Assembly (NCBI GenBank): GCA_016200005.1
Contig: JACQFP010000013.1
Span: forward strand, 1 to 64,000
Origin: Verrucomicrobiota bacterium
GTDB taxonomy: Bacteria > Verrucomicrobiota > Verrucomicrobiia > Limisphaerales > PALSA-1396
Reading direction: 5' to 3'
DNA: 64,000 bases
The notes under the pieces were generated by a model. The model was given only the letters and a program-made list of their open reading frames with translations. It searched no databases and had not been told where the DNA came from. Positions 7,105 to 14,395 of the stretch are shown one piece after another (position 1 is the first letter of the stretch; each line of letters opens with the position of its first letter). The position numbers were made by a program, and so were the translations under genes.

Positions 7105-7356
7105 ATGCTTGCACACTTCCTGGACGTTGCGATGGAGCTGGCCGCGTACGAAATCATCGAGGACGACGCCTCTTACTGGGGTGAAATACCCGGGCTGCAA
7201 GGTGTCTGGGCGCGGCATCAAACCTTGGCTGGCTGCCAGCGTGAACTGCGGGAAGCGTTGAGCGATTGGATCGCTCTTCGGCTCCGGCTGGGAATGGAAA
7301 TACCCGAAATTGCCCGGATCAATCTAAACGGGATCGGGGCAGCCACCCATGCCTAA
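7105..7356 (+). CDS. HicB-like antitoxin
   Basis: An 83-residue protein with the HicB partial-RNase-H-like pattern: YEIIEDDASYWGEIPGLQGV then LAGCQRELREALSDWIALRL. HicB antitoxins bind the HicA dsRNA-binding toxin. The start could be ATG 7105 or the internal ATG 7132 (MELAAYEII). It overlaps the downstream HicA-like frame by 8 nt. Its frame is intact while the toxin is interrupted. Confidence 0.75.
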   Translation: MLAHFLDVAMELAAYEIIEDDASYWGEIPGLQGVWARHQTLAGCQRELREALSDWIALRLRLGMEIPEIARINLNGIGAATHA

Positions 7357-7570
7357 ACTTGCTCCGGTTTCCCGTCGCAAATTCATCCAGCGGTTGCGTG
7401 AACTGGGCTTTGAAGGCCCCTAAGCCGGGGGAAAACACCCGCAGATGAGGCGGGGAAACCTGACGTTGATCGTTCCCAACGAACACGAAGGCGACCTCGG
7501 GCCGGGCTTTCTAAGCCGGCTGCTCAAACAGGCGGGAATCTCACGTGAGGAATGGCTGGGTCAGGATTAA
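7349..7570 (+). pseudogene. HicA-like toxin with an in-frame TAA
   Basis: From ATG 7349 the frame reads MPKLAPVSRRKFIQRLRELG and FEGP, hits TAA at 7421-7423, and continues in the same frame as AGGKHPQMRRGNLTLIVPNE, then SRLLKQAGISREEWLGQD to TAA 7568-7570. The downstream half contains the HicA GGKH motif with the catalytic-type His. In the family a Tyr often fills the stop position (GPYAGGKH), so TAC or TAT to TAA is a likely nonsense mutation. Full length would be 73 residues, normal for HicA. Confidence 0.8.
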
Positions 7571-7612
7571 GAACGCGTTCACGGCCAATCTTCGGATTAG
7601 ATTTCAAAAGGC

Positions 7613-7787
7613 GGCCCGGAGTTTTTAACCGCAGATGGGGGAACATGGACGCAGATGCGGAGGGAAAAGCAGGAGACGAGGTGACGAGGCTCTGATCAAG
7701 AACCGTTGAGAGTTAAGAGTTCAGAGTTGATAGTTGAAATGCTGAAAACTGAGATGCTGAAATGCTGAAATTAGGAAAGTGGAAAGG
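7613..7787 (+). repeat. 175-bp dispersed repeat, copy B
   Basis: The same 175-bp unit as 2144-2318, with the same end points. It is joined directly to another dispersed repeat at 7788. Confidence 0.85.
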
Positions 7788-7922
7788 TTCATCTGCGGTT
7801 AAAGATTTCCGTTTCCCGCTCGGGGTTTTCCGCGAGGTCGCGTAAAACGGCACGCGAGCCGCGCGCGCTCCCCGTTCCAATTTCAGTGTTTCGGAGTCTC
7901 AACATCCAACATTCAGCATTCA
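7788..7922 (+). repeat. About 135-bp dispersed repeat, copy 2
   Basis: Nearly identical to 4678-4814. After it, 7898-7990 is CTCTCAA-type heptad sequence, and 7995-8020 carries gagcctcatcacctcgtctc, a phrase that recurs at 10910-11005. No gene is visible from 7571 to 8115. Confidence 0.85.
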
Positions 7923-8115
7923 ACTCTCAATCCGGATAGCCGAGGTCGGGGCCAACACTCAACTCTCAACCATCAACTCTCAACTGTTTTGATTAGAGCC
8001 TCATCACCTCGTCTCTTACGATTTCTGTTTTCAGTATTTCTGCTCTCTATTTTCTGCTATCTTGGCGTGAGTAAACGCATTGCCATTCCGCCGCAAGCAG
8101 TCTAACGTTCAACTT

Positions 8116-8505
8116 ATGACAGCATTGGAAGCTCAATGGAGTCCCGCAAAGCATTTGATTCTGGGCGATGACCCGCAACTGCGGGTATATGCGGAGATTT
8201 CCGTATGGTACAAGAAAATCGAATTGTTCCGCAAAGGAGAGGACGAACGCATGTTTCTTCAGGATCCGACTCCGGAAGATCTGGCAGTCCACAAGAGTTT
8301 GCTGCAACGCTTGATTGCCGATGGGGAGCATTTGCTATCGCTCGTCCAACAAATCGGTCTGCCCGAAAACGTTGAAGGAATCACGCCGGCATCCGTGGCC
8401 GCCACGGTTGAACTGCTGAGTGCGGATTACCGTGGCTGGCATGAGCGAATGCCGGCAGAAAAGCGGGAACAAATCTTGAGAGAAGTTTTTCCCGATGTCG
8501 CGTAA
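8116..8505 (+). CDS. Uncharacterised protein, first gene of a second overlapping pair
   Basis: A 129-residue soluble protein from ATG 8116 (MTALEAQWSPAKHLILGDDP). An upstream ATG at 8080 is in frame but lies within repeat-like sequence. The sequence is acidic and helical (EDLAVHKSLLQRLIADGEHLL, MPAEKREQILREVFPDVA). There are no recognised catalytic motifs. It overlaps the next gene by 11 nt, so the two are probably co-translated. It lies at the end of the toxin-antitoxin array; its function is unknown. Confidence 0.55.
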   Translation: MTALEAQWSPAKHLILGDDPQLRVYAEISVWYKKIELFRKGEDERMFLQDPTPEDLAVHKSLLQRLIADGEHLLSLVQQIGLPENVEGITPASVAATVELLSADYRGWHERMPAEKREQILREVFPDVA

Positions 8506-8725
8506 CCCGCAGATCGAGGCGATTCACGAAGCTCGCTACGACTTGCAAACGTGCGCGGAGAAAGACAAACCGGCGGCGCGCAAGAAACTTTACGATCTGC
8601 TCGCTCAGGCCGCCGCCAGAGCCAATCCGCCAGTTCGGGCTGAAGACGTCCTCGACGTTCTATACGACGACTACAAGGAATTCCGTCGAATGAAGCTGAA
8701 ACAGCAGTGGCCAAAACTGAAGTAA
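8495..8725 (+). CDS. Uncharacterised small protein, second gene of the pair
   Basis: A 76-residue, lysine- and arginine-rich protein (MSRNPQIEAIHEARYDLQTC, KPAARKKLYDLLAQAAARAN, EDVLDVLYDDYKEFRRMKLK). It overlaps the upstream gene by 11 nt. I do not recognise the family; position suggests a two-gene functional unit. Confidence 0.55.
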   Translation: MSRNPQIEAIHEARYDLQTCAEKDKPAARKKLYDLLAQAAARANPPVRAEDVLDVLYDDYKEFRRMKLKQQWPKLK

Positions 8726-8758
8726 TGCCGGTCGTTTCTGTATCCGCGCTCATCAGCA

Positions 8759-8862
8759 TTCATCTGCGGTTAAAGACTTCCGTTTCCCGCTCCGGGTTTT
8801 CCGCGAGGTCGCGTAAAACGGCACGCGAGCCGCGTACGCTCCCCGGTCCGATTTCAGTATTT
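8759..8862 (+). repeat. About 105-bp dispersed repeat, copy 3
   Basis: The third copy of the element at 4678 and 7788, ending earlier. The carbamoyltransferase start lies 38 bp downstream. Confidence 0.85.
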
Positions 8863-8899
8863 CTGCTCTCTACTTTCTGCCTTCTACACTCTCCTCGTT

Positions 8900-10660
8900 A
8901 TGAGTTTGATCCTCGGCCTTAACGCCTTTCACCCGGATGCCTCCGCGTGCGCGTTGCGCGATGGCAGGCTGATTGCCGCGGTGGCGGAGGAGCGGCTCGG
9001 CGCGCGCCGCAAACATCAGGCGGGATTTCCCGGGCGCGCCTTGCAAGCCGTGCTCCAGATGGCGGGCGCGACGGTGCGCGACATCGATTACCTGGCGATC
9101 GGCAATGACAGCAACGCCAACCTGACGGCCAAGGCGGCGCATGTGTTGCGTTCACCGCTCAAGTCCGCGCGCGGGGTGATGACGCATTTTCAGCGACGCG
9201 CCCGGATGCAAAGTGTCCAGCAACTGGTCGCCGCGGCGTGCGGGGTGCCGGAAACGGATTGCCGGTTTCAGGTGGCGCGCGTGGAGCATCATCTCGCGCA
9301 CCTCGCCAGTTCGTATTACGCGAGCGACTTCGATGTGGCTGCGGGATTCAGTTATGATGCGGCGGGGGATTTCACCTCGGCGATGTTGGCGCGGTGCGCG
9401 GGGAATCGGATCGAGATTCTCGACCGCGTGTTCATGCCGGATTCGCTGGGTTATTTTTACACGGCGCTCTGCCAGTTCATCGGCTTTGACCGGTTCGGTG
9501 AGGAATACAAGGTCATGGGCCTGGCGGCTTACGGTGAACCAAAATACCAGGAGTTGATGCGGGAGTTGTTGCGGCTGGATGGCAGCGGACAGTTCCGGCT
9601 CAACGGGGATTATTTTGTGCCGCTGGGCCGGAACCTCGAGGAATGCACGGATGAGAAGGGGGAGATTCTGCTGCCGCCGCTTTACTCGGCGGCCTTGGTG
9701 AAGAAACTCGGCGCGCCCCGCAACCGGAGCGCGGAGATCACGCAGCGGGAGAAAGACATCGCGGCCTCCTGTCAGGCGCACTTCGAGGAGGCGGTGCTGG
9801 CGTGCTTGCGGCATTTGCATCGGCGCGTGCCCACGGAAAATCTCGTCACCGCCGGCGGCTGCGCGCTGAACGGTGTGTGCAACTCGCGGATTTTGCGGGA
9901 CACGCCTTTCCAACGAAGCTACATCCAATGCGCCGCATCGGATGATGGCACGGGTCTGGGCGCGGCGTTGTACGTGTGGAATGCAATTCTGAAACAGCCG
10001 CGCGCGGGCATGATTGATCACGCGTATTGGGGGCCGGAACATTCGGAGGCGGCGATGGCGGAGGCATTGCGCCAGGGCGGGCTGCGGTTTGAGCGATTTG
10101 AGCGCGGGGCTTTGCTGGAGCGGGCGGCGGCGCATCTGGACGCCGGGCACGTGACGGGTTGGTATCAAGGGCGCAGTGAATGGGGGCCGCGGGCGTTGGG
10201 CAACCGTTCCATTCTTGCGCATCCGGGCTGGCCGGGCATGAAGGATTTGATCAATCAAAAGATCAAGCGGCGGGAAGCCTTCCGTCCGTTTGCGCCGACG
10301 GTGCTGGCGGAAAAAGTGGGGGAGTATTTTGAGCAGGCGGTGGAAAGCCCGTTCATGATGCACGTGGTCAAAATCCGGCCGGAAAAGCGCACGGCCCTCG
10401 CGGCGGTTTGCCACCAGGATGCGACTGGCCGGCTGCAGACGGTGAAGCCGTCGCAGAACGCGCTGTATCATGAGTTGATCCAGACGTTTGCGGGGAAGAG
10501 CGGCATTCACGCCGTGCTCAACACGAGTTTCAACGAGAACGAACCGGTGGTGGACACGCCGCAGCAGGCGGTGGATTGTTTTATGCGGACGGACATGGAC
10601 GTGCTGTGTCTGGGGCCGTTTGTGACCGCGAAGCCGGGGAAGGGAAATTTGAAAAGTTGA
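8900..10660 (+). CDS. NodU/CmcH-family carbamoyltransferase
   Basis: A 586-residue protein spanning both domains of O-carbamoyltransferases of the NodU/CmcH/TobZ family, which use carbamoyl phosphate and ATP to carbamoylate a sugar or natural product. The N-terminal Kae1-like domain starts LGLNAFHPDASACAL and carries the metal-binding HHLAH motif at residues 130-134. GEEYKVMGLAAYGEP and GGCALNGVCNSR follow. The C-terminal YrdC-like domain holds GWYQGRSEWGPRALGNRSIL, FRPFAPTVL and NTSFNENEPVVDTP. Length is normal. In exosortase-bearing bacteria such genes sit in extracellular polysaccharide clusters, which fits the exosortase and glycosyltransferase downstream. The actual acceptor is unknown. 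Confidence 0.92.
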   Translation: MSLILGLNAFHPDASACALRDGRLIAAVAEERLGARRKHQAGFPGRALQAVLQMAGATVRDIDYLAIGNDSNANLTAKAAHVLRSPLKSARGVMTHFQRRARMQSVQQLVAAACGVPETDCRFQVARVEHHLAHLASSYYASDFDVAAGFSYDAAGDFTSAMLARCAGNRIEILDRVFMPDSLGYFYTALCQFIGFDRFGEEYKVMGLAAYGEPKYQELMRELLRLDGSGQFRLNGDYFVPLGRNLEECTDEKGEILLPPLYSAALVKKLGAPRNRSAEITQREKDIAASCQAHFEEAVLACLRHLHRRVPTENLVTAGGCALNGVCNSRILRDTPFQRSYIQCAASDDGTGLGAALYVWNAILKQPRAGMIDHAYWGPEHSEAAMAEALRQGGLRFERFERGALLERAAAHLDAGHVTGWYQGRSEWGPRALGNRSILAHPGWPGMKDLINQKIKRREAFRPFAPTVLAEKVGEYFEQAVESPFMMHVVKIRPEKRTALAAVCHQDATGRLQTVKPSQNALYHELIQTFAGKSGIHAVLNTSFNENEPVVDTPQQAVDCFMRTDMDVLCLGPFVTAKPGKGNLKS

Positions 10661-10952
10661 AAGTAGAAAGTAGAAAGCAGAAAACAGTTTCGGAATTTTT
10701 AACCGCAGATGGAGGGAACATGGACGCAGAGGCAGACCAAAAGCTGAAAGGCTGAAATCGGAGATCCGAAATGCTAAATCACAGCGCACGGCTAAACACT
10801 CGCGCAGCGTTTGGAGTGCGTCCGATTTATCGGCGCTTTTGATTTTGTGTTTCAACTTTTCAGGAACTCTCAACCTTCAACGCTCAATTTTTAACTTTCA
10901 ACTTTTATAGAGTGAGCCTCGTTAGCTCGTCTCCTACGATTTCAGCATTTCA
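10661..10952. repeat. Composite repeat spacer
   Basis: It holds GTAGAAA/GCAGAAA heptads (10653-10685), an inverted aaccgcagatgg repeat (10697-10735), GCTGAAA units, an inverted 44-bp repeat (10795-10839), CTCAACN heptads (10866-10905) and gagcctcgttagctcgtctc (10913-10933). No gene is seen. Confidence 0.75.
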
Positions 10953-12305
10953 GTGTTTCAGCGTTTGAATAGAGCCTCATCACCTCGCCTCCTACGGTTT
11001 CCGGACACCGCGTCGTGGCTCCTCATGCTCGCGGCGCTCTGGGGGCCGGTCATTTATCTGCTGGGGGCGCAATGGACGTTTTTCGGGCAATACAATTACG
11101 GGTGGGCGGTGCCAGTTTTGTGCATTTATCTGGCGTGGGAACGCTGGCAGACCGGGAAGCGCAGAGCGCAGAGCGCGGAGCCGGGAGCGGTGGAGCCGGG
11201 AAACATCGAACGTTCAACATTCAACATTCAACATTCAACCTCGAACGTCCAAAAGGTCGGCGAGCGGAAGGCGGATCTCAACTCTCAACTCTCAACTCTC
11301 AACTTTGGGAGCCCAACCGTCTGGCTTCTGTTTGTCGGCGGCGTGCTGCTGTGGGCGACACGAATTTTACAGGAGGCGAATCCCGTTTGGCGCGCCGCGA
11401 GTTACGGACTGGCCATGGAAGCGGTCGCGGTCACTCTGCTCCTGCTCTATCTCACGGGTGGTGCCAGCCGGGTGAAACAGTTTGCGTTTCCGATTGTGTT
11501 TTTTCTCGTGGCGGTGCCCTGGCCCACGCCGGTGGAAAGCGCCGTCATCCAGAACTTGACCCGTTTGAACTCGGCGGCCGTGGTGGAGTTGCTGAATGGG
11601 TTTGGCGTTCCGGCCCTGGCGCGCGGAAACGTCATCGAAGTCAGCACGGGCATGGTCGGCATTGACGAGGCGTGCAGCGGCATACGTTCGGTGCAGGCGA
11701 CATTGATGGTGTCGCTGTTCTTCGGCGAGTTTTACCGGCTGCGTGTTGCGCCGCGGCTGATGATGGTGGTCGGGGGACTGGTTTCGGCAATGTTGTTCAA
11801 CCTGGCGCGGATGTTCCTGCTGACGTGGGTGGCGTCCCGCGACGGGACTCAAGCTATCGAGAAGTGGCATGATCCCGCGGGTGTTACCATTCTCGTGGCG
11901 TGTTTTCTGTTTCTCTGGGGTTTGGGAGTGTGGCTGGGGAAGCGGAGGGCAGGAGGCAGAGGACGGAGGACGGAAGACGGCCCGGTGAAGTTGGCCGAAG
12001 ACTTCACGGGCCAGGAAAGTCAGAAGTCAGTGGTCAGTGGTCAGTGGTCAGTGGTCAGTGGTCAGTGGTCGGAAGTCAGACCTCCAAACTCCCAGTTCCC
12101 AGCTCCCAGCTCCAACTTCCAAGCTCCGATCTTCCATCTTCAATTTCTCCTTCAACGCCTTCAACTCTCAACTCTCAACCTTCAACCTCGAACAAGACGG
12201 AAGGCGGAAGTCAGCAGCCGGAAGCCAGCGGTCCGACCTCTGAGCTTCGATCCTCGATTGCCGATCTCCGGCATCTGGCTGGCGCTGTCGCGCTGTGGGT
12301 GGTGA
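10953..12305 (+). CDS. Exosortase (membrane transpeptidase), expanded by repeats
   Basis: Polytopic exosortase that would cleave and transfer PEP-CTERM-type substrates at the inner membrane. Counting from GTG 10953, the predicted catalytic residues are C241 in GIDEACSGIRS, R286 in FNLARMFLL and H306 in EKWHDPAG. QYNYGWAVP and FPIVFFLVAVPWP mark the usual membrane helices. GTG 10953 lies inside a repeat, so the true start is uncertain; ATG 11025 is an alternative. Residues about 70-120 are heptad repeat sequence inserted in frame in a loop. After about residue 330 the frame is repeat-derived (SVVSGQWSVVSGQW) up to the stop. The normal C-terminal EpsI-like domain lies in another frame at 12270-12931. 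Confidence 0.85.
   Translation: MFQRLNRASSPRLLRFPDTASWLLMLAALWGPVIYLLGAQWTFFGQYNYGWAVPVLCIYLAWERWQTGKRRAQSAEPGAVEPGNIERSTFNIQHSTSNVQKVGERKADLNSQLSTLNFGSPTVWLLFVGGVLLWATRILQEANPVWRAASYGLAMEAVAVTLLLLYLTGGASRVKQFAFPIVFFLVAVPWPTPVESAVIQNLTRLNSAAVVELLNGFGVPALARGNVIEVSTGMVGIDEACSGIRSVQATLMVSLFFGEFYRLRVAPRLMMVVGGLVSAMLFNLARMFLLTWVASRDGTQAIEKWHDPAGVTILVACFLFLWGLGVWLGKRRAGGRGRRTEDGPVKLAEDFTGQESQKSVVSGQWSVVSGQWSEVRPPNSQFPAPSSNFQAPIFHLQFLLQRLQLSTLNLQPRTRRKAEVSSRKPAVRPLSFDPRLPISGIWLALSRCGW
11160..11312. repeat. Heptad tract inserted inside the exosortase frame
   Basis: GCGCAGA/GCGCGGA units, then AACATTC units, then CAACTCT units, mostly in 7-nt register. They encode the foreign-looking segment with STFNIQHST and LNSQLSTLN between two membrane helices. 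The exosortase frame stays open across it. Confidence 0.85.
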
Positions 12306-12931
12306 TGGTTGAGATTTCGACGGAAGTCTGGTTTCGCAGTCACGAGGTTCGCGGTGTCAAAGCCGTGGCGTGGTCCGTTCGCTGGCCGGAACGCAATCCG
12401 ACGTTTGAAGCGAAGACGTTTCCGGCAACGGTGAGCAACATGCTCCAGTACGACGAAGGACATGCGGGCGCGTGGGTGGAGGCGGATCGAAGTGTGTGGC
12501 AGGCGTTCTATCTGCGCTGGTTGCCGGGGCGTTCGTTTTACGATCGAATGAGGGTGGCTTTGGCCAAGAGCCACAATCCGGAGATTTGTCTGCAGGCCAG
12601 CGGGCTGGTCATGCGGCGGGAGCTGGCGCCGGTGGTCGTGCCAGTGCAACCGGGTTTCAACATTGCATTCCGAAGATACCTCTTCGAAGCCAACGGGAAA
12701 CCGTTGCACGTCTTTTTTTCCGGCACGGAGGACGTGGAAGTGGCGGGCGTTTCCGGTTTCCTGAGGATGACTCATCGTGAACGGTTGCAGGCCGCGCTGG
12801 CGGGCAGCCGAAATTTTGGCCAACGGAATTTCGAAGTGGCGATCAGCGGATTCGATGATCCCGGGCGGGCCCTTCGCCTCTTTGAAGAGAAGTTGCCTGG
12901 ACTGGTTCAGGTCGGAGTTGCGACGAAGTAG
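11900..12931 (+). CDS. Exosortase-associated EpsI-like C-terminal domain, separated from the exosortase
   Basis: The conserved part is about 12270-12931: one membrane helix (LAGAVALWVVMVEI), then VWFRSHEVRG, WSVRWPERNP, YDEGHAGAWVEADRSVWQAF and later GTEDVEVAGVSGFLR. This matches the periplasmic EpsI-type domain often fused behind exosortases in this phylum (from memory). Here it is in frame 2 while the exosortase is in frame 3, because the heptad tract between them does not keep the frame. The open frame reaches back to GTG 11900, but everything before about 12265 is shifted exosortase or repeat. The true start is unclear, so the domain may be translated alone or not at all. Confidence 0.6.
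   Translation: MFSVSLGFGSVAGEAEGRRQRTEDGRRPGEVGRRLHGPGKSEVSGQWSVVSGQWSVVGSQTSKLPVPSSQLQLPSSDLPSSISPSTPSTLNSQPSTSNKTEGGSQQPEASGPTSELRSSIADLRHLAGAVALWVVMVEISTEVWFRSHEVRGVKAVAWSVRWPERNPTFEAKTFPATVSNMLQYDEGHAGAWVEADRSVWQAFYLRWLPGRSFYDRMRVALAKSHNPEICLQASGLVMRRELAPVVVPVQPGFNIAFRRYLFEANGKPLHVFFSGTEDVEVAGVSGFLRMTHRERLQAALAGSRNFGQRNFEVAISGFDDPGRALRLFEEKLPGLVQVGVATK
11945..12275. repeat. Long drifting heptad tract splitting the exosortase from its C-terminal domain
   Basis: It begins after the last exosortase helix, includes a cccggtgaag/cttcacgggcc pair at 11980-12012, then GTCAGTG units (12026-12070). It continues in the same register through CTCCCAG, CTTCCAT, TCTCAAC and AAGGCGG classes to about 12265. 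The EpsI-like sequence resumes in a different frame. Confidence 0.85.
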
Positions 12932-12954
12932 GACGGAGGTCGGGCGGGGTGCAG

Positions 12955-13031
12955 AATATTCAACCCTCAACCTCCAATCTCGAACTTCGAACATCGGGCT
13001 CTCAACTCTCAACCTTCAACCCTCAACTTTC
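12955..13031. repeat. Heptad tract before the glycosyltransferase
   Basis: Eleven heptads of the ATTCAAC, CCTCAAC, TTCGAAC and TCTCAAC types run up to 3 nt before the TTG start of the next gene, so this repeat forms its leader. Confidence 0.8.
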
Positions 13032-13033
13032 CT

Positions 13034-14395
13034 TTGAAGATCCTCCTCCTCAATCAGACGTTTCATCCGGACGTCGTCTCGACGGCGCAGCACCTGAGCG
13101 ATCTGGCCGTGGAACTGGCCCGGCGCGGGCACGAGGTCACGGTGCTGTGCGGGCGGCGGGCTTATGATGATCCCAGAATGATCTTCCCGCGCAAGGAGAC
13201 CTGGAAAGGCGTGCAGATTCATCGGGTGTTTTCCACGAGCTTTGGCAAGCAGGCCAAGTGGCGGCGGGCGGTGGATTTTGCCAGCTTCATCGCGTCGTGT
13301 TGCGCCCGGCTCCTTCTGCTGCGGCGCCAGGACAGGGTGGTGGCGCTGACGTCGCCGCCATTGATTTCGTTCATCGGGGCGTGGATGGCCCGGTGGTGGC
13401 GCGCGCGGTTCTGTTATTGGGTGATGGATTTTAATCCGGACGAAGCGATCGCCGCGGGTTGGCTGCGCGCGGATTCGCTGGCGGGGAGAATCCTTGACCG
13501 GATGTCTTGCTTCAGTCTGCGACGGGCAGACCGGATCATTGCGCTCGACCGGTTCATGCGCGACCGCATCGCGGCCAAAGGGATTGCGCCGGACAAGATT
13601 ATTGTGATCCCGCCGTGGTCGCACGACGACGAGGTGGGGTTCGACGCTGCGGGCCGGGAGCGGTTTCGCAAAGCGCACGGGCTGGCCGGAAAGTTCGTCG
13701 TCATGTATTCTGGCAACCACAGTCCGTGTCATCCGTTGGACACGTTGCTGGAGGCGGCGCAACAGCTCGGTTGTGAGGAACGATTCGTCTTCGTGTTTGT
13801 TGGTGGCGGGAGCGAATTCTTGAAGATCCAGGCGTTATCTGAAATGCAGAAAGCAGAAAGCAGAAAGCAGAAACCGGAAAGGGCGGAAAGCGGAGGGGAG
13901 AAATCTGAAAGTGGAAATCTGAAAACAGAGATCACTTCGAGCTTGTCTCGTCCAATTCCAACTCTCAACTCTCAACTCTCAACTTTTGGAACTGAGTCAA
14001 TCAACCCTCAACTCTCAACCATCCGGTGCCTTCCCTACCAACCGCTCGGTGAATTGGCGGGTTCGCTGTCCGCGGCAGATTTGCACGTCGTGGTAATGGG
14101 CGATCCGTTCGTGGGGCTGGTTCATCCGTGCAAGATTTACAACGTGTTGGCGGTCGGCTCGCCCGTGCTTTACATCGGGCCGGAGGCGAGTCATCTCGCG
14201 GAGATTCTGGCGGCGTTGAACTCGCGCGTCTGCGCCCGGGTGGGTCACGGCGAAGTGGATGAATGCGTGGCGCAGATCCGGCGGATTGCCCGGGAAAACC
14301 AGCGTGGTGAATCCGGACCTTACGAAGCGGTGAGCGCGCAATTTTCGCGGGCCCTCTTATTGCCGGAACTGGTGCGCAAGCTGGAACCCGGGTAG
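13034..14395 (+). CDS. GT4-family glycosyltransferase with an in-frame repeat insertion
   Basis: A GT-B fold glycosyltransferase probably acting in extracellular polysaccharide assembly. Residues 1-120 hold the N-terminal Rossmann half (KILLLNQTFHPDVVSTAQHL with a Gly-rich turn, GHEVTVLCGR). The second half starts near VVMYSGNHSPCHPLDTLLEA and contains FVFVGGGSEF, FVGLVHPCKIYNVLAVGSPV and LYIGPEASHLAEI, typical for sugar-nucleotide binding in GT4. TTG 13034 is taken as the start because it precedes KILLLNQ directly. Residues about 269-331 (SRKQKPERAES, TLNSQLSTFG) are repeat-encoded and absent from ordinary members. They interrupt the strand after GGGSEFLKIQ, before CLPYQPLGELA. Frame is preserved, so the protein may still fold. 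Confidence 0.85.
   Translation: MKILLLNQTFHPDVVSTAQHLSDLAVELARRGHEVTVLCGRRAYDDPRMIFPRKETWKGVQIHRVFSTSFGKQAKWRRAVDFASFIASCCARLLLLRRQDRVVALTSPPLISFIGAWMARWWRARFCYWVMDFNPDEAIAAGWLRADSLAGRILDRMSCFSLRRADRIIALDRFMRDRIAAKGIAPDKIIVIPPWSHDDEVGFDAAGRERFRKAHGLAGKFVVMYSGNHSPCHPLDTLLEAAQQLGCEERFVFVFVGGGSEFLKIQALSEMQKAESRKQKPERAESGGEKSESGNLKTEITSSLSRPIPTLNSQLSTFGTESINPQLSTIRCLPYQPLGELAGSLSAADLHVVVMGDPFVGLVHPCKIYNVLAVGSPVLYIGPEASHLAEILAALNSRVCARVGHGEVDECVAQIRRIARENQRGESGPYEAVSAQFSRALLLPELVRKLEPG
13838..14028. repeat. Heptad tract inside the glycosyltransferase gene
   Basis: AGAAAGC units, then AGAAATC/TGAAAGT units, then CTCAACT units, all near a 7-nt period and with no stop in the glycosyltransferase frame. 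Confidence 0.85.

Noticed and set aside
2000-8900. Chromosomal integron cassette array
   Set aside because: Small co-directional genes, toxin-antitoxin pairs and repeats resemble a superintegron, but no attC-like core pairs recur between cassettes and no integrase is present.
9152-10873. 573-codon minus-strand frame opposite the carbamoyltransferase
   Set aside because: Arg/His-rich composition typical of the antisense of a GC-rich gene; the plus-strand protein is clearly real.
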